A stretch of 64,000 bases of DNA from Tetrahymena thermophila SB210 (taxonomy: Eukaryota; Ciliophora; Oligohymenophorea; Hymenostomatida; Tetrahymenidae): the NCBI RefSeq assembly GCF_000189635.1, contig NW_002476363.1, forward strand, positions 620,001 to 684,000. The letters run 5' to 3'. Below the pieces are notes generated by a model that saw nothing but the letters and a program-made list of their open reading frames with translations, was not told the origin of the DNA and did no database searches. The position numbers and the translations under genes are program-made. This document shows, in pieces, positions 36,401-48,900 of the stretch. Position 1 is the stretch's first letter. Each line of letters begins with the position of its first letter.

Positions 36401-38006
36401 ACCATTCTAGTTAAAGCAATAATAATTTTAGTTAGCAAGTAAACATTTTTAAATAAAATTTTTATTAATTTAAAAAATAATTTAATAGGCTTCAACAATC
36501 AATAATTAGAGCAACTTGAAAGAAACAAATTAGGATAAAATTTATGAGTTACCTTTGTAAATAAAGTAGGTATCTATCAATTAATCCTAAAATAATAGCT
36601 CATAATAATCTCAGTAAACTAGAGTCAATAAGTATCTTGCTAATAATTCAGAAAAGAGTGTTGATACTACTACGTGCTCAACTTAAAATCCTTTAATTCT
36701 ACAAAGTTAAGAATTTAGTGAGAATAAATTATATTTTGACGAAAAACATGGCAATAGTATTTAAGTAAGGAACTAAATAAATCCTTGCGGATAAAAATTT
36801 ATCTTAGAAAATGCCGATATGTAACAACAGTAGCAGAATAATAAAACAAATGAATTCAAATTTTCAAATTTAAATGACAAATTAAATTAAATGAACAGTG
36901 CATTTTAAGGCTTAATTAAAAAATTAGCTCTTGAAAACAATGAAATCAATGAATAAATTTTAAAATCTTTGTCACAAACTTCCACCACATCAAAATAACT
37001 TGATGAACGGAGCAATAACACTTTCACCTCTTCTGGAAAAGTTTTAATTACAAACCCAAGCGATGCTAGCATGGCTATTGTAGAAAATTAGAATTTTTTT
37101 ACACTTGAAACAAATCCTTATACAAATAATCCTAGCTAGAATATAAACAGTCAAAATCAAAACTAAAATTACTAATAAAGCTCTCACTAACATTTTTCAA
37201 GAGACAATATAAATGGGATAGATTTTAATTCATCTTAGTGCTGCTTCTAATAAGAATTAAATGAAATAGAGTTAAGAAACAATTTAATGCATCAATAATT
37301 TGATAAGCAGCAAAAAAGTATATAAGAATATTTATAAAACATGAAGTCATGTGAGTAAAATGAGGTAGAAAAATAAATCATATAATAAAACATTTCAAAT
37401 AATAATGATATAAATTATTTCTAATAAAAAGAGCTAATTGATTAAGAAATATATAGGCAGTAGTAAGAATTATAAGAAATTCTTTTCTAATAAAATAATT
37501 CTATTCTTACTAGTATCAGTAAATTTAAAACTGAATACTAAGAATTGTAAAACGATGTCAATATACGAAATAAAGTTAAAAAACTTGAATAATTATTAGC
37601 TAAAACAGAAGATTCTAATCACTAATAAGAATAAAATCAAAAGAGAAAGTTTTCTGGTTCAGAAAAGGAAAATAGTTAAATTTTTAGTAAATTGAATAAC
37701 TCACATTAAATTCAACCACAATAGTAATAACAAAAATAAATATTACAAACCAAAACAAATTTTGAAGATTAAAAGTTTGATTCTCATATTTAAAACCTTT
37801 CAATATAACTATCATAAAAAGAGAGAGATGTTGCTGATCTACAATTAAATTTAGCAGATAAGGAAGTTTAAATATCAGCACTCTAATTAAAAAATAATAT
37901 CTAATAACTTTAAAACGAATAAATGAAGTAACAGCTTGAAAAGGCATTAAGTATTATTGAAAACTTTTAGCTATTCTCTAACAATTTCGCAAAGTTAAGA
38001 CAATGA
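33417..38006 (+). CDS. RCC1-repeat protein with long Q/N/S-rich coiled-coil tail
   Basis: Three exons: 33417-34011, 34400-36438, 36489-38006. Introns 34012-34399 and 36439-36488 keep the frame. 1383 residues, TGA 38004-38006. After a ~60-residue Q/N-rich start come RCC1-type blades: IFVFGSNKYGQIG, SCGSHHSILLTQDG, AYSIGSNIYGQLG, SGAYHNIALTNENQ, LFSWGRNNEGQLGLG, LYSFGSGLYGQLGQG, ACGETHSLLLS, ACGENQRGQLGLG, LYSWGKNQFGECG (residues about 60-430). This seven-bladed propeller serves as a Ran-GEF or other binding platform. Lacking more context I would not call it a Ran GEF. The tail carries five tandem SFKE-type repeats (about 35810-35920) and ends in a coiled coil. Coding-like sequence continues in frame after the TGA. 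Confidence 0.85.
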
Positions 38007-38450
38007 AAAGCTAAGCAAGCAAAAAATATTTTAGATAATCAGTTAAACAAAATGAAAATTAATTACAAATAATTAGAACAAATACTCATTAAAAAATATA
38101 ATTTTATATTTTAAAATGTTAAATTAAAATTAATTAATTAGTTATTTATCACTCAAATAAATTCATAATTTTAACAAACTTTAATTTAGTTTATTTTTAA
38201 AAGATATATTTCATTTAAATTTTTATTGTTTGTTTATTTGCTTATAATTTTTACTAGTTATTTAAGAAAAAAAATACATCTTTAATTAATAACTTTATCA
38301 AAAGCTGTTTATTAAAATATTTAGGAGAAAAGTAAAATTAATTAAATTTTTACTATAAAAAGAAAGACAGACGGATAGATATTTTTATTATTCGAATTAA
38401 TGCATTTAAACAAAAAATAACCTTTCAAGAAGAAAAAGAAACAGAACAAA
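38007..38450. other. Spacer between convergent genes, with coding-like start
   Basis: The first ~100 bases translate, in frame with the RCC1 gene after its TGA, as KAKQAKNILDNQLNKMKINY and further coiled-coil-like residues. The remainder is AT-rich with no signal. Confidence 0.45.
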
Positions 38451-40366
38451 TCAACTTTTAAATAAGTATTTATATGTCTGATGAGGAACTAAAATAGCAT
38501 ATTTTTTATTAGATTTAAACTAATTAGTGATTATTATTTGATAGTTATTATTTTCAAAAGTAATTTAATTATAATTCTATACAAAAGTTAGCTTTAAATT
38601 TGGTTCTATATTTATGGTTTATTTTTTTTGAATTAGCTTATCAACCTCATTTAAATTTCTTTTTCTTTATTGCTAAATTAAATTATTAAGAAATATTTAT
38701 ATTATCTCAAATATATTTTATGCAGAAACCGATTTTTGAAACAGGTCTTGTATAACATTTCTAACTAAATTATTTTACATTTAAGAGTTCTCCTTAAACA
38801 GATCAATCAATATATCGATTTATTTTTCTAACTACTTCTATTCAAATTATTCTTTTTCTACTAAATTTTTAATATCTTATAGACAATCTCTATTAAATTG
38901 TAAAATAAATTATAATATTAAAGGTGAAAGGATTTCAACAATACTATCACCTATAACAATACATTTATACATTGATTAGTCCACATCACAAACGCCATTT
39001 ATATATCCATATTTTATCAAAAGTTTTTTTATGTTAATAATTTTTTCGATTTTCCTTAATTCTATTGACTTAAAATTGTACTTTTGTATTTCGCTTTATA
39101 TTTGTATATTTTTTTCTTAGTTTACGTTGTTCATATATGAACAAATGTTATTTTATTACTTATGCATTTAGTTGTTTTATTTTTTTTCTATTTTATTGTT
39201 ATGGACTTAAAATTATTTGTTAGAATATTGATCATTTACAAACTGCCTTTGATTTTGACAGTTTTTTAATTAATTTTGCATTTTAATTTGATCATTATCC
39301 TTTGTGATATTTAGTTGATTCTAATTTTTGTTTTACCCAGCAAAATAAATTTATTAATTATTGAATTGATCTTTCTATTCATTTTAAATGATTGACTATT
39401 AAGAATAATCTAATTCTTTTGCTTAAGAATCAATTACTGAAAATGAAAAATTATTTTATATTTATATTAATTCAGTTTATATTTATTTAAAATCAGGTCT
39501 ATTTTTAGGATCTTTTTAAAGGCATCTTATAACCAATTTACTAACATCTTAAAATTTATCTTAAAATAAAAGTTAATCAATTATGTCATTGTAGTGAATG
39601 AGTTAATTAAAGATCTATTTTTAATCACCTTTAAATATTTACTTGCAAGTAAACATTTCATATAAAATTAATCCAAAAGACCAAACGTCTATTTTATCGT
39701 CATATACTGAGCCTTTCTTATAAGCAGATAGTATTTCAGGAGCCATATAATTTGGTGTTCCTACAATTGATTTCAAATCTCTTTATACCTCTTTAGTTAG
39801 TCCATAATCTGATATTTTAGCTATAATTTTTTCTCCATCATTATGGATCAATATATTTTCAGGCTTTAAATCTCTATGCGCTAGGTTTAGTTCTTTTAAT
39901 ATCATCATTCCTTTAGTAATTTAAATTGCAATATCTATAACTTCTAGTGCTTATTCAAATGTCTAAACTTCTTATTATTTTTTAATGTGATAAGTATAGA
40001 GATCCCCTTCATTGCAGTATTCAATTACTATAAATTTCATTTTTTCCTTTTCACTACTTTAGTCATATATTTTGACTAAATTTTCTAAGTTTTCAGAATA
40101 TTTATCTTAAATCTTTTTTAAGACTTCATAATCTACTTAAAAGCCTTTTATTTAAAAGAATAATTTTAGCGTTTACCATAAATCAAGCTACCAAAAAGTA
40201 TAAAAAATGATGTATTACTTGAATCCTTAAAGTATTCTTTAATTACTACCTGCTAATAATTTTTTGAATCAATCGCAAAATATATTTAGGCCTATCCTCC
40301 TTATATTATAGTATTTTTATTTTGTTAGTATTTACTCTTTTATCCTACGAAAATTCTATTTTACAT
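38451..40366 (-). CDS. Serine/threonine protein kinase
   Basis: Exons 40366-40219 and 40144-38451, intron 40145-40218 (74 bp, GTAATA...AAAAG), 613 residues, TGA 38451-38453. The kinase domain fills about residues 20-280: a glycine loop GGQAQIYFAID, lysine strand VVIKEYF, hinge [13 protein letters not shown], catalytic loop HRDLKPEN (about residue 137), metal-binding DYG instead of DFG (about residue 158), GTPNYMAPE at the activation segment, [12 protein letters not shown] and the closing arginine in KDPKNRPDF. All catalytic residues (K, D of HRD, D of DYG) are present, so it is probably active. The C-terminal half is Q/N/K-rich with coiled-coil character and no known domain. Subfamily (CAMK/ULK/NEK-like) cannot be fixed by eye. 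Confidence 0.9.
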
Positions 40367-41239
40367 TTATAATTTGATGGATTTACTATTTTTATTATAT
40401 TTATCTAAATTTAATAATAATAACTTTATTAAACCTCCTCTTTCAAAAAACAAAAAAGGCATCGAATAAATTAATTAATAAATAAATAAATAAAACTATT
40501 TTATATTTAATATGCCAATTTAAATTTGTTTTTCTTGATTATCTTAAATTCATCCACATATTATTGATATCTAATGTAAAATAATTTAATTGTATCTCTT
40601 AAACTAAATATTTTATGTATGTATCAAAGTAATTTATTTGGGTTAAAATATATTTAAATTGTCTTCTGTCCTTTAAAAAAATATTTGATTCTTACCCTCT
40701 AATAAAATAATTAATCATCAAAATAGTTTTTAGAATTCAAAAGAAATATTTTAAAGGAGAGTAAAATGATTAAAATAATCATTAAAAATTTATATGCAAA
40801 TTTGATTTGCAAAGACTAGATAGTTACCTTACATAGGCATGTAATTATTAATAAAATTCTTTTAATTGTAGTTATATTATGTATGTAAATATAATGACTT
40901 TTTCTAAGAAATACAAATACGATAAATCAATAAAAATTTTTTAATTATCTATGGCTTATAGGTAAAATTTGCATAAAGCTAATAAAATAATTTGCATTTT
41001 AAATATACTTAATTATTAAAACTTATTAAATACGAAATTTAATACTTGTTTAGAGAAGATTATTAAATTTTTTATATTCATTGTAAATATTCAAATCTTT
41101 TATTTAATTAATAATTATTTTTAAATCAGTTTTTGTTTTGTTTATAAAATAAATAAATAATAACTTTAGATTATCAATCACTATAAAAGATTTGCAAATA
41201 ATAATATAAAAGAAGCTATAAAAATAGGAATATTAAGTA
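40367..41239. other. Intergenic region upstream of the kinase and the small gene; start of the 11.9-kb unit
   Basis: Divergent 5' flanks. From about 40735 the DNA is duplicated at about 52640 and beyond. The segment about 41035-41239 is also present at 52230-52436. No gene seen. Confidence 0.5.
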
Positions 41240-41816
41240 ATGTCAGCCGAAGTTAAAGCATAATTAGCAGAATCTCTTAATTCTATTCACGATACTTACT
41301 AACTCAAATTAAAGACTTTGTAATTAAGATATCAATCTTCATTTGATGAATTGAGTAAATAATAATATTTAATTCATAATCTATAATGAAATGCCAATAA
41401 ATAAATAATGTTTAAAATTTATGAAAAAGCTAGCTTAAGGTTTTATTAGTGTTATTATGCAATCTTTTGATAATACAATATTTTAATTTTCAGCTTCAAC
41501 TAAACTTTAATTTTCAACAAAGTTAGTTATTTTATTCATCATTAAAATTTATTTTATTTTCAAGAATCAGGCATAGAAAATTTAGAAAAGTAAGTAGAGG
41601 GATATTTGGCTCAAGACAGCAATTCTGGTGATCAAACTAAATCACAATTTAATTTGAACTCTTCATTACAATCTTCATGTAAGTTTATTTTTATAATATA
41701 GAGTTTGTAATTTTTTATTTATAAATAAAATAGCTTTATAATCTACTTAATATATTACCAATTTAGGAAGCACATTAGGTATTTCAAACATAACTACTAC
41801 CTAATAAAATAAATGA
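41240..41816 (+). CDS. Small coiled-coil protein, copy 1
   Basis: Exon 1 is 41240-41354 and starts MSAEVKAQLAESLNSIHD. Intron 41355-41564 (GTAAAT...TCAAG). Exon 2 is 41565-41678, reading SGIENLEKQVEGYLAQDSN, then a Q/S/N-rich stretch. A GTAAGT donor at 41679 then implies a third exon. Splicing to the first AG (41766) creates TGA directly at the junction. Splicing to the AG at 41777-41778 would add CISNITTTQQNK before TGA 41814-41816. The exact end is therefore uncertain. Helical, amphipathic and without a membrane segment, the protein resembles a small coiled-coil subunit, but I do not recognise the family. Copies lie at 52437 (broken) and 53158. Confidence 0.6.
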
Positions 41817-42296
41817 AAATTAAACTTTATACATTTTAAACTATATATTTAAGTTTATATCATTTAAATTTAATTTAATTTAAATGAATTATTAATAAAA
41901 CTATTTAGAAAATTAAAGTTTTAATTCAAAATAGTAGTAGATTTATGAAATGTTTGTTATGTTTCTATTATATTAATTATTTATATATTAATTAATTAAA
42001 TTAAAAAACTAAACCCAAAATGATATTAAATATCAGTATATTTTTGGAAAAAAATAATATAATAAAAACATTTTAATTTTTTTTGTCTTTGAAGTAATAT
42101 TTCATCATGTATTTATTTTAAATTCTATAAATAATATTCTTAAATAAAAATAATTAGTTTTTATTTTACAGAGCAAACAAAGCTTAATATTTAATATAAA
42201 TATATTATTTATAGGGAAAAATGAATTTTAAAATTGATAAATCTTTTTAGTTAAAAACAAAAAATAATATGTATTATTAATATTTAATAATAATTT
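41817..42296. other. AT-rich spacer between convergent genes
   Basis: Duplicated at 53662-54154. No coding signal. Confidence 0.5.
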
Positions 42297-42950
42297 TCAG
42301 ATATTTAAAGTATTATCTATTTTATATTCAGTAAAATAAATTAAATTATTATTTTTATCCACATGGTTAACAGAATTTAATTTTATTTATTCATTAGAGT
42401 TATCCTTTTTATCTATTTAACTCTCTTTCTAATCCATTGCCATATTTAATTCTTCGAATCCTAATAATTAATTAAAAAATTTAATGATTAAAAAAAAATT
42501 ATTATATATATTACATTAAAAAAGAGGAGATTAGTTTATCTCTCTGCTATATACAGTATTTGGGTTATTTTCATTATCTTTATCAATGTAATCGTATTCA
42601 GAGTTTAATTTGTGTTAATTTTCAATAGCTAAGTATTTTTTTTTTAGTTTTATTAATTTATTAGTGTTATCATCTTTATCTTTTTAACTCTCTTTTTAAT
42701 TACTTACTAAATTTAAATCTTCAAATTCTAATTAATATTTAATTAAAAAATTTAATGACTAAAATAAAACAAATAAAAATATTACATAAAAAAATAGGAG
42801 ATTAGTTTGTCTTGCTGGTATATACAGTATTTGGGCTATTCATATTATCTTTACCAAAGTAATAGCTTTCAGAGTTTAATTTTTGTTAATTTTTAGTAGC
42901 TAAGTCATTTAGTTTATTTTATTTAATAGTCTAATTAATCTACTAATCTT
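42297..42950 (-). repeat. Three tandem C-terminal modules in the large membrane gene
   Basis: Blocks at about 42770-42950, 42500-42690 and 42297-42460 are related. Each encodes a variation of QKESQ-x-DK-x-DN-x-N and Q-x-KLNSE/V, and the first two continue with DKDNENNPNTVYS-type sequence and a shared downstream stretch (SPLFQCN, then IIKFFNQ). The frame stays open through the two downstream modules with or without splicing, so they might be alternative or successive terminal exons. The duplicate gene has the same arrangement at 54155-54810. Confidence 0.6.
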
Positions 42951-45900
42951 TAAATAGTCTTTTATGATTTTTACCTATAAATTAAATATATTAAATATAA
43001 CAAATAACAAGAGTTTTAATACTTATTTATATCTTTAAGCCAGAGAATAAAAGATCATACTTTTGTTCATCACTAAGATTTAAAAATTCTTAAAAAATTC
43101 TTTTTATTTTAGCTTTCAATTACGGATTTAATTTTTATTTTTGAAACTTTTGAACAAGCAACTTTGTATAAGAAAATTTTTTTAAAAATGAAATGATAAC
43201 ATTCTTAAATTACATTAAAAGTCCTATAATAACTCTTTTAATTATTACGATAATAAACCAAGCATTGATTGTGATTATAATTATAATAGAAGTGATTACA
43301 TAATAATTGAAGGGATTATTGCTAATGAATAAACAAAGTAATACAGAAACTGCACACACGTTTGTTTGATAGAAATCAACTGTATTGTACCCGTTCAAAC
43401 GATAGGGTTATAAAACACTAGATGCTATCCCATATAAAGAAATCATTATAAAAATTAGCACTCCTTTAATATTAGTATCTTGGGAATAGAAGTTAAGAAT
43501 TATAATGATTAAAATTTTTTCTAAAATTTTCACGAATTCCCAATAATATTTTTGGCTTTTATACTCTTTATATAAAAAGCCATATTTCTTATATACTTAA
43601 ATGTTTTGTAAATCATTTTTATTTTTGTATAGTATATAAAAAAGTCCAATAGGTATAATAAAAGCAAACACTAATAAGCAAGGAGCTACTAAGGTAGAAC
43701 TATAGGTTTAGTGCTGGTTAGTGTTGCATTCATAAGTTATATTATAGAGTATATAACTAGAATCTCCAATTATCCTGCATGAAAGAATAGCTATCATTTA
43801 AGAAACTAAATCAGGCTAAACTAAAATAAATATAAAGATCGCAGCAGTGCAAATAGAATAATAACGAACTTTTATATTTGTAAATACCCTTTATAATATT
43901 AAACTAAGTATAAACACCATTAAATAGCCAATTGGAACACTTAGAGTAAATAGTAGTTTGAGATATATCATTGGTATATCTGTTTATATATCTTTTAATA
44001 TACATTCAGCGGAATTCATTTATTATCTTACAGGTGTTCCTAAATACTATGAAGTATCAAATATATCTTTTGTTGATAAAATTTAAAAAATTATTTTCAT
44101 CTTAAAAAATTTAGTTTATATAAATAAATAATCTTGATAAATTAAATAATTTTAATTTTTTTTACCTGTAGTTAATTTTATATTGAAAGTAATAATTGAT
44201 CCTATTATTTGTAAATAGTTAATGAATACTTTAATATAAACACTAGCTTTTTCTCCATTTCTAGATTTTCTATCTTTTTGGTTATCATATTTGACATTTA
44301 ATTTAGATTAATATTTAGTCTCTTTTAATGAAGTGATTTGATTTATCTTTAATAAGTGGCTTTTCAGAGCTACTTAAAAAGCATTTATTGCTTATTCCTC
44401 TAAGTCTCCTTTTATGGCAAGTCGAATTGAAAATAAAGTCCAGATTACTATTAAGATTGCTTTCCATAATAAAGCACTCAATTCTTTACATTACCCACAT
44501 TAATAAGATCCAACTTTAGAATAGCTTTCTCCCCAATAGCTTCCATAAATCTTATTAATTTTAAATTTATTGTTAAAGTAATATTTAAAAAATTGTATTT
44601 ACATCACATTCTTCACATAGAGGTCCTATGTAACCTTCTAAGCATACTTAATTCCCATAAGTATTTCCAATACAGTTTGAAGGCTTATTTACACATTCTA
44701 CAACAAGAGGACTACTTTCATCTTTTCTCCAGAATCCTTAATTTACATATATAATTCCATTTTAGCATTTTGCTCCAGAAGGACATGAATAACATTATTG
44801 TTTATCGAGAGAGTATTTATCTTATTCACAGACAATACATTCTGTATATGTATTGTAAAAATTATCAATTTCACCATAATTACAACTTCTAAAATAAACT
44901 TCTAATTCATAAGAATAGTTAGACTCAAATTAATTTGTTTATTTATTTAAAATTTTTATAACATCAGATTTGAACTCAATTATTGCTTTTGAATTTGGAA
45001 TCCCTATTAATTACATACCTTAAAAAACAAATTATTTCTATTTTAAATCAACAAATGCTGTAGAATTTCCTCTAATGTAATAATTTGATATATTTTTTGT
45101 CTTGCTGCTAAATTATGCTTAAATTATTATTTTATCAGCATCTAATGGAAATATTGGTTTAGCTGTTTAATCTTTTAGCTAAAAAATTATATCTGGAATT
45201 TAAGCTCCACTTTTAATATTTGATAAAATTAAAGAATTAGTTGACTAATTGAAGTATTTATTTAAATCTGTAGTCATGATCAAACCTAAATGATCAGGAT
45301 ATGAATTGATATTATCTCCATAAAGAGTGGCCTAGTTATTCAATATAATGCTTTAAGAGTCTATAACTGGATTTATACCTAGATTATTAATGCATCCTCC
45401 GATAATTGCATTGTTATTTGATAGATTTGTTTTATAAATTTTGATCTATTACTGTGCTGTTGATTCATTTTCTGAGCTAATAAATAATGCTCCACCACTT
45501 CCATTTAAAGATTGATTGTCAGTAAATTAGCAATTAGACAAAGTTAAAGTAAAAACCTATTAATTGTATGATTAAAAATTTTAAATTATTTAAAAAAATG
45601 AAGTATTACATCATCTTTTTAGGCTTTTAAAAACATAGCTCCTCCATCTGATATGGCAGTATTTCCAATCATTTGAGTGTTTTATATATAATTAAGATTA
45701 GAAACCAAACCATTAACTGAAAGAGCACCACCGATATTGGCCTATTTTTAAATAAATATTTAAATTACATAAAAGATTGTATGATATTAAATTATTTTAA
45801 TCACTTTTGATTCTAAAAACATAGAGTCAGATATAAAAAATTGTGTTTAGTTCAACTAAAGTATAGAGCCAAAGCATAGCATGCAAATTATTTTCTAAAA

Positions 45901-48900
45901 TATTGTTTATTATTAAATTTATAATTTAGATTAATTTAGTGATATAAGTGCTCCTGAATTTATCAGAGAAATCTAGGATTGTAATACTCGTTTTGAGGAT
46001 ATCTAATTTATGTTTATAAATTAAGATTCTTCAATTGTTAGAGATCCTTAATTGACACTAATTAAGTATGTGGAAAACGTAGAGTCTTTAATTATTAATC
46101 TTTAAATTATAATACTCGTATTAATAGCATTAATTAGAAGAGGGGAAGTGTTTTGTAAATTTTTTATTATTAAATTTTAAAATCCACAATCAACAATTGA
46201 AAGGATAGATTTTTAAAGTTAAAAAAATGACACTGATTAGATGTCAGAAAGCAATGTTATTTAATTCAAATAATCAGGATAGGTTTAGTTAAAATTATTA
46301 TTAATATTAAAAAGAGTAACATTAGAATTTTAGGTATTCAAAAAATATGAGCTGGTCTAGCCTAAAATATTGGTTAACTCTCCTTCATAGAATAGAATCT
46401 AACTTAATAAATTCTAATTTTCTGATTATCTGAATATTGATTTAAAAAAAAAATTAATTTTATATTTAATTTTCATTATTTTATGGTAATAATTTTATGT
46501 TAATAAATATTTTTATCGAATCCATTAATTAAATGCGCACCTGGTGCTCATAAAAAAATCAAAATTTATAAAGCACGCATTAGGTGCATAAATTAAAAAT
46601 TTTTAAGTGCCATTTTTTAAATTTTTGATTCGCGCACTAGTACGCATTTATACAAAGTTACCATTTTTATCTTAAATTAAAATAATTTACATTATTGAAA
46701 TTGAGGAAGAATAAGAACTAAGTGTATAGATATTACTAAAGTTAGATGATTTACACACAAAATTTAAATTTGAGTTTTGTGAATTTATGTAAAATGCACC
46801 ACCATCAATCTAAGCATAGCCTTCTACAAATGAAGATTTTTCTATAAAAATATTTGTTTCTGAACTAAGACTCTCTAAGTAAATAAACGAGCCTTAGCTT
46901 GCTGTGGATTGACTAAAATTTGAAGAAAGAATTTATAAATTGTTTGATTTAGCTCTTAAGCAACCTCCTTATTATATTAAAGTTGTTACATTATCTGTGA
47001 TAATAAATGAAGATTGCTTGCAATTAGCGTTAATGATGGTTATATTAAGACCAACTATATATTGAAAATTAAAGATACTACTAGATACTGAATTAATATA
47101 TTGGTTATTAACTAAATATATAGAACCTAATGGATTAATTGCCTGAATTGCAGAAGTTGAATAAGTTTAGGTATTAAGAATTGCATTTAATCTATTTTAG
47201 CTAAAAATTGAGTTGCTAATTGTTATATTAGAAGTATAAGTGGAAGTAATTAAAATTGGATTAGCTTAGGAGCTAGTTTAAGTTTATTCAAAATATGAAC
47301 TTGTAATAACTACTTTTGATAAATTTATTACTGAATTTGTGTAAGCTTAATTTTTTATGACTAAAATAGAATTATTTATTCCTTTAATATAGCTTGATTA
47401 TAGATTAGTTATGCTAATCTTTTTTATTTCATTAAAAATTAAACATCCACCATACCTTCTATTGACTAAATTATCAAAAATTTTTTTTTCATTTAAGCAA
47501 GAAATATTGCTAATTGAAACTAGAGAAGATTAGGATAATTAACAAAATGCTATTTCTTATTAGTTTTTTACTGTAACTTCAGTTATTTAAACTGAAAAAA
47601 TTTGTTCAGTTAGAACTAATTAAGTAATTCCGAGGTAGATATCTGATTAAACTTAAGAAGAGGGAAAGTAAGAATTATCTGTGAAATTTAACTAACTCAT
47701 ATTTAAAGTGTGTTAGGGAAGAGGATTTATTGAATAAATAGCATCAAAAAAGAGATAATTGTGTGTCGTATAAAATGAGTTATTGTACATAGTTATATTC
47801 TAGAACTAAAATGTTTAATTTTTTTGTTTGATTGTGCTCACAGTTGAGAATATCTATAAATTACAAAACTGATTATTGGATATTGTCATATTAGCTACAT
47901 AGAATTCACCAGCTTCAAATAACTAACCAGAGAATTGTGGATAGTAAGTTTAATTTATATCGCATAGATTATTTTAAATTATTAAAGTATCAATAATAAC
48001 ATTAACATCGCTCTCTTAGGTTAATATACTGAATTTTTCACTTAATTTACAACTATCTATTAGAATATTTTAAAGTACAATCTATTTAATATAATAAAAA
48101 TATTTCATTTATTTTAAATTTACATTTTAAAAAATTACCTATTAAGAATTAACGATTGTTATTAAAGTTGATGTATTTGAAAAATCTAAACTTTGTAAGT
48201 TTATATTTTTAATAGTCAACAAAGAATTATTTATTTAAATAAAGAAGCAATCAGATGTATTATCTGTTGAAGATATACTTATGTTATCTATAGTAGCACT
48301 TGAAATAATACCATCGAAATAGACCCCACACTTTTATTAGGAGCTACTAATAATAAAATTAATAAGTATATCATCAATGTTTAGCATAAATAGACCCGAG
48401 AATTGGAGCAACTAATTTACATTAATTTAAGCTAATTGATTATTATTCCAGCTCTAAATTGTTAAATTTGTTTATGCAAAAACATATAAAGTTAGCAGTT
48501 CACTGTAAAATACCATCTAATTTTAGTTGCTCACTAATATATTGACGTTTAGAATTTCAAATCCGTTTATTAATTCGAAATATTATTAAACCTATTTTTA
48601 AATAGAAAAATATTTTGGTAAAATATTTATTTTAAATCTAGAGATTTACTAAAAGTAAAGATGAAATTATACTCAAAGAAGTTGTATAAGGCTATTCAAA
48701 AGAACCTATCCCATATATACTTTTAGTATCAGCAGTTTCAGTAGTATTAAAATAAAACTACATTTAGCATTTCTAAGTACAACTAAGTAAATTTTAAAGA
48801 CATTATCCAATAGGGAAAAATGTATTACTATAGTAATACTAAATAAATAAAACCTAAGTCTTTTCTATATACTGAATATTATTTCCAGCATCTGTTAAAG

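Noticed and set aside
37684-37947. Minus-strand 87-residue frame
   Set aside because: Antisense to the coiled-coil tail of the RCC1 gene.
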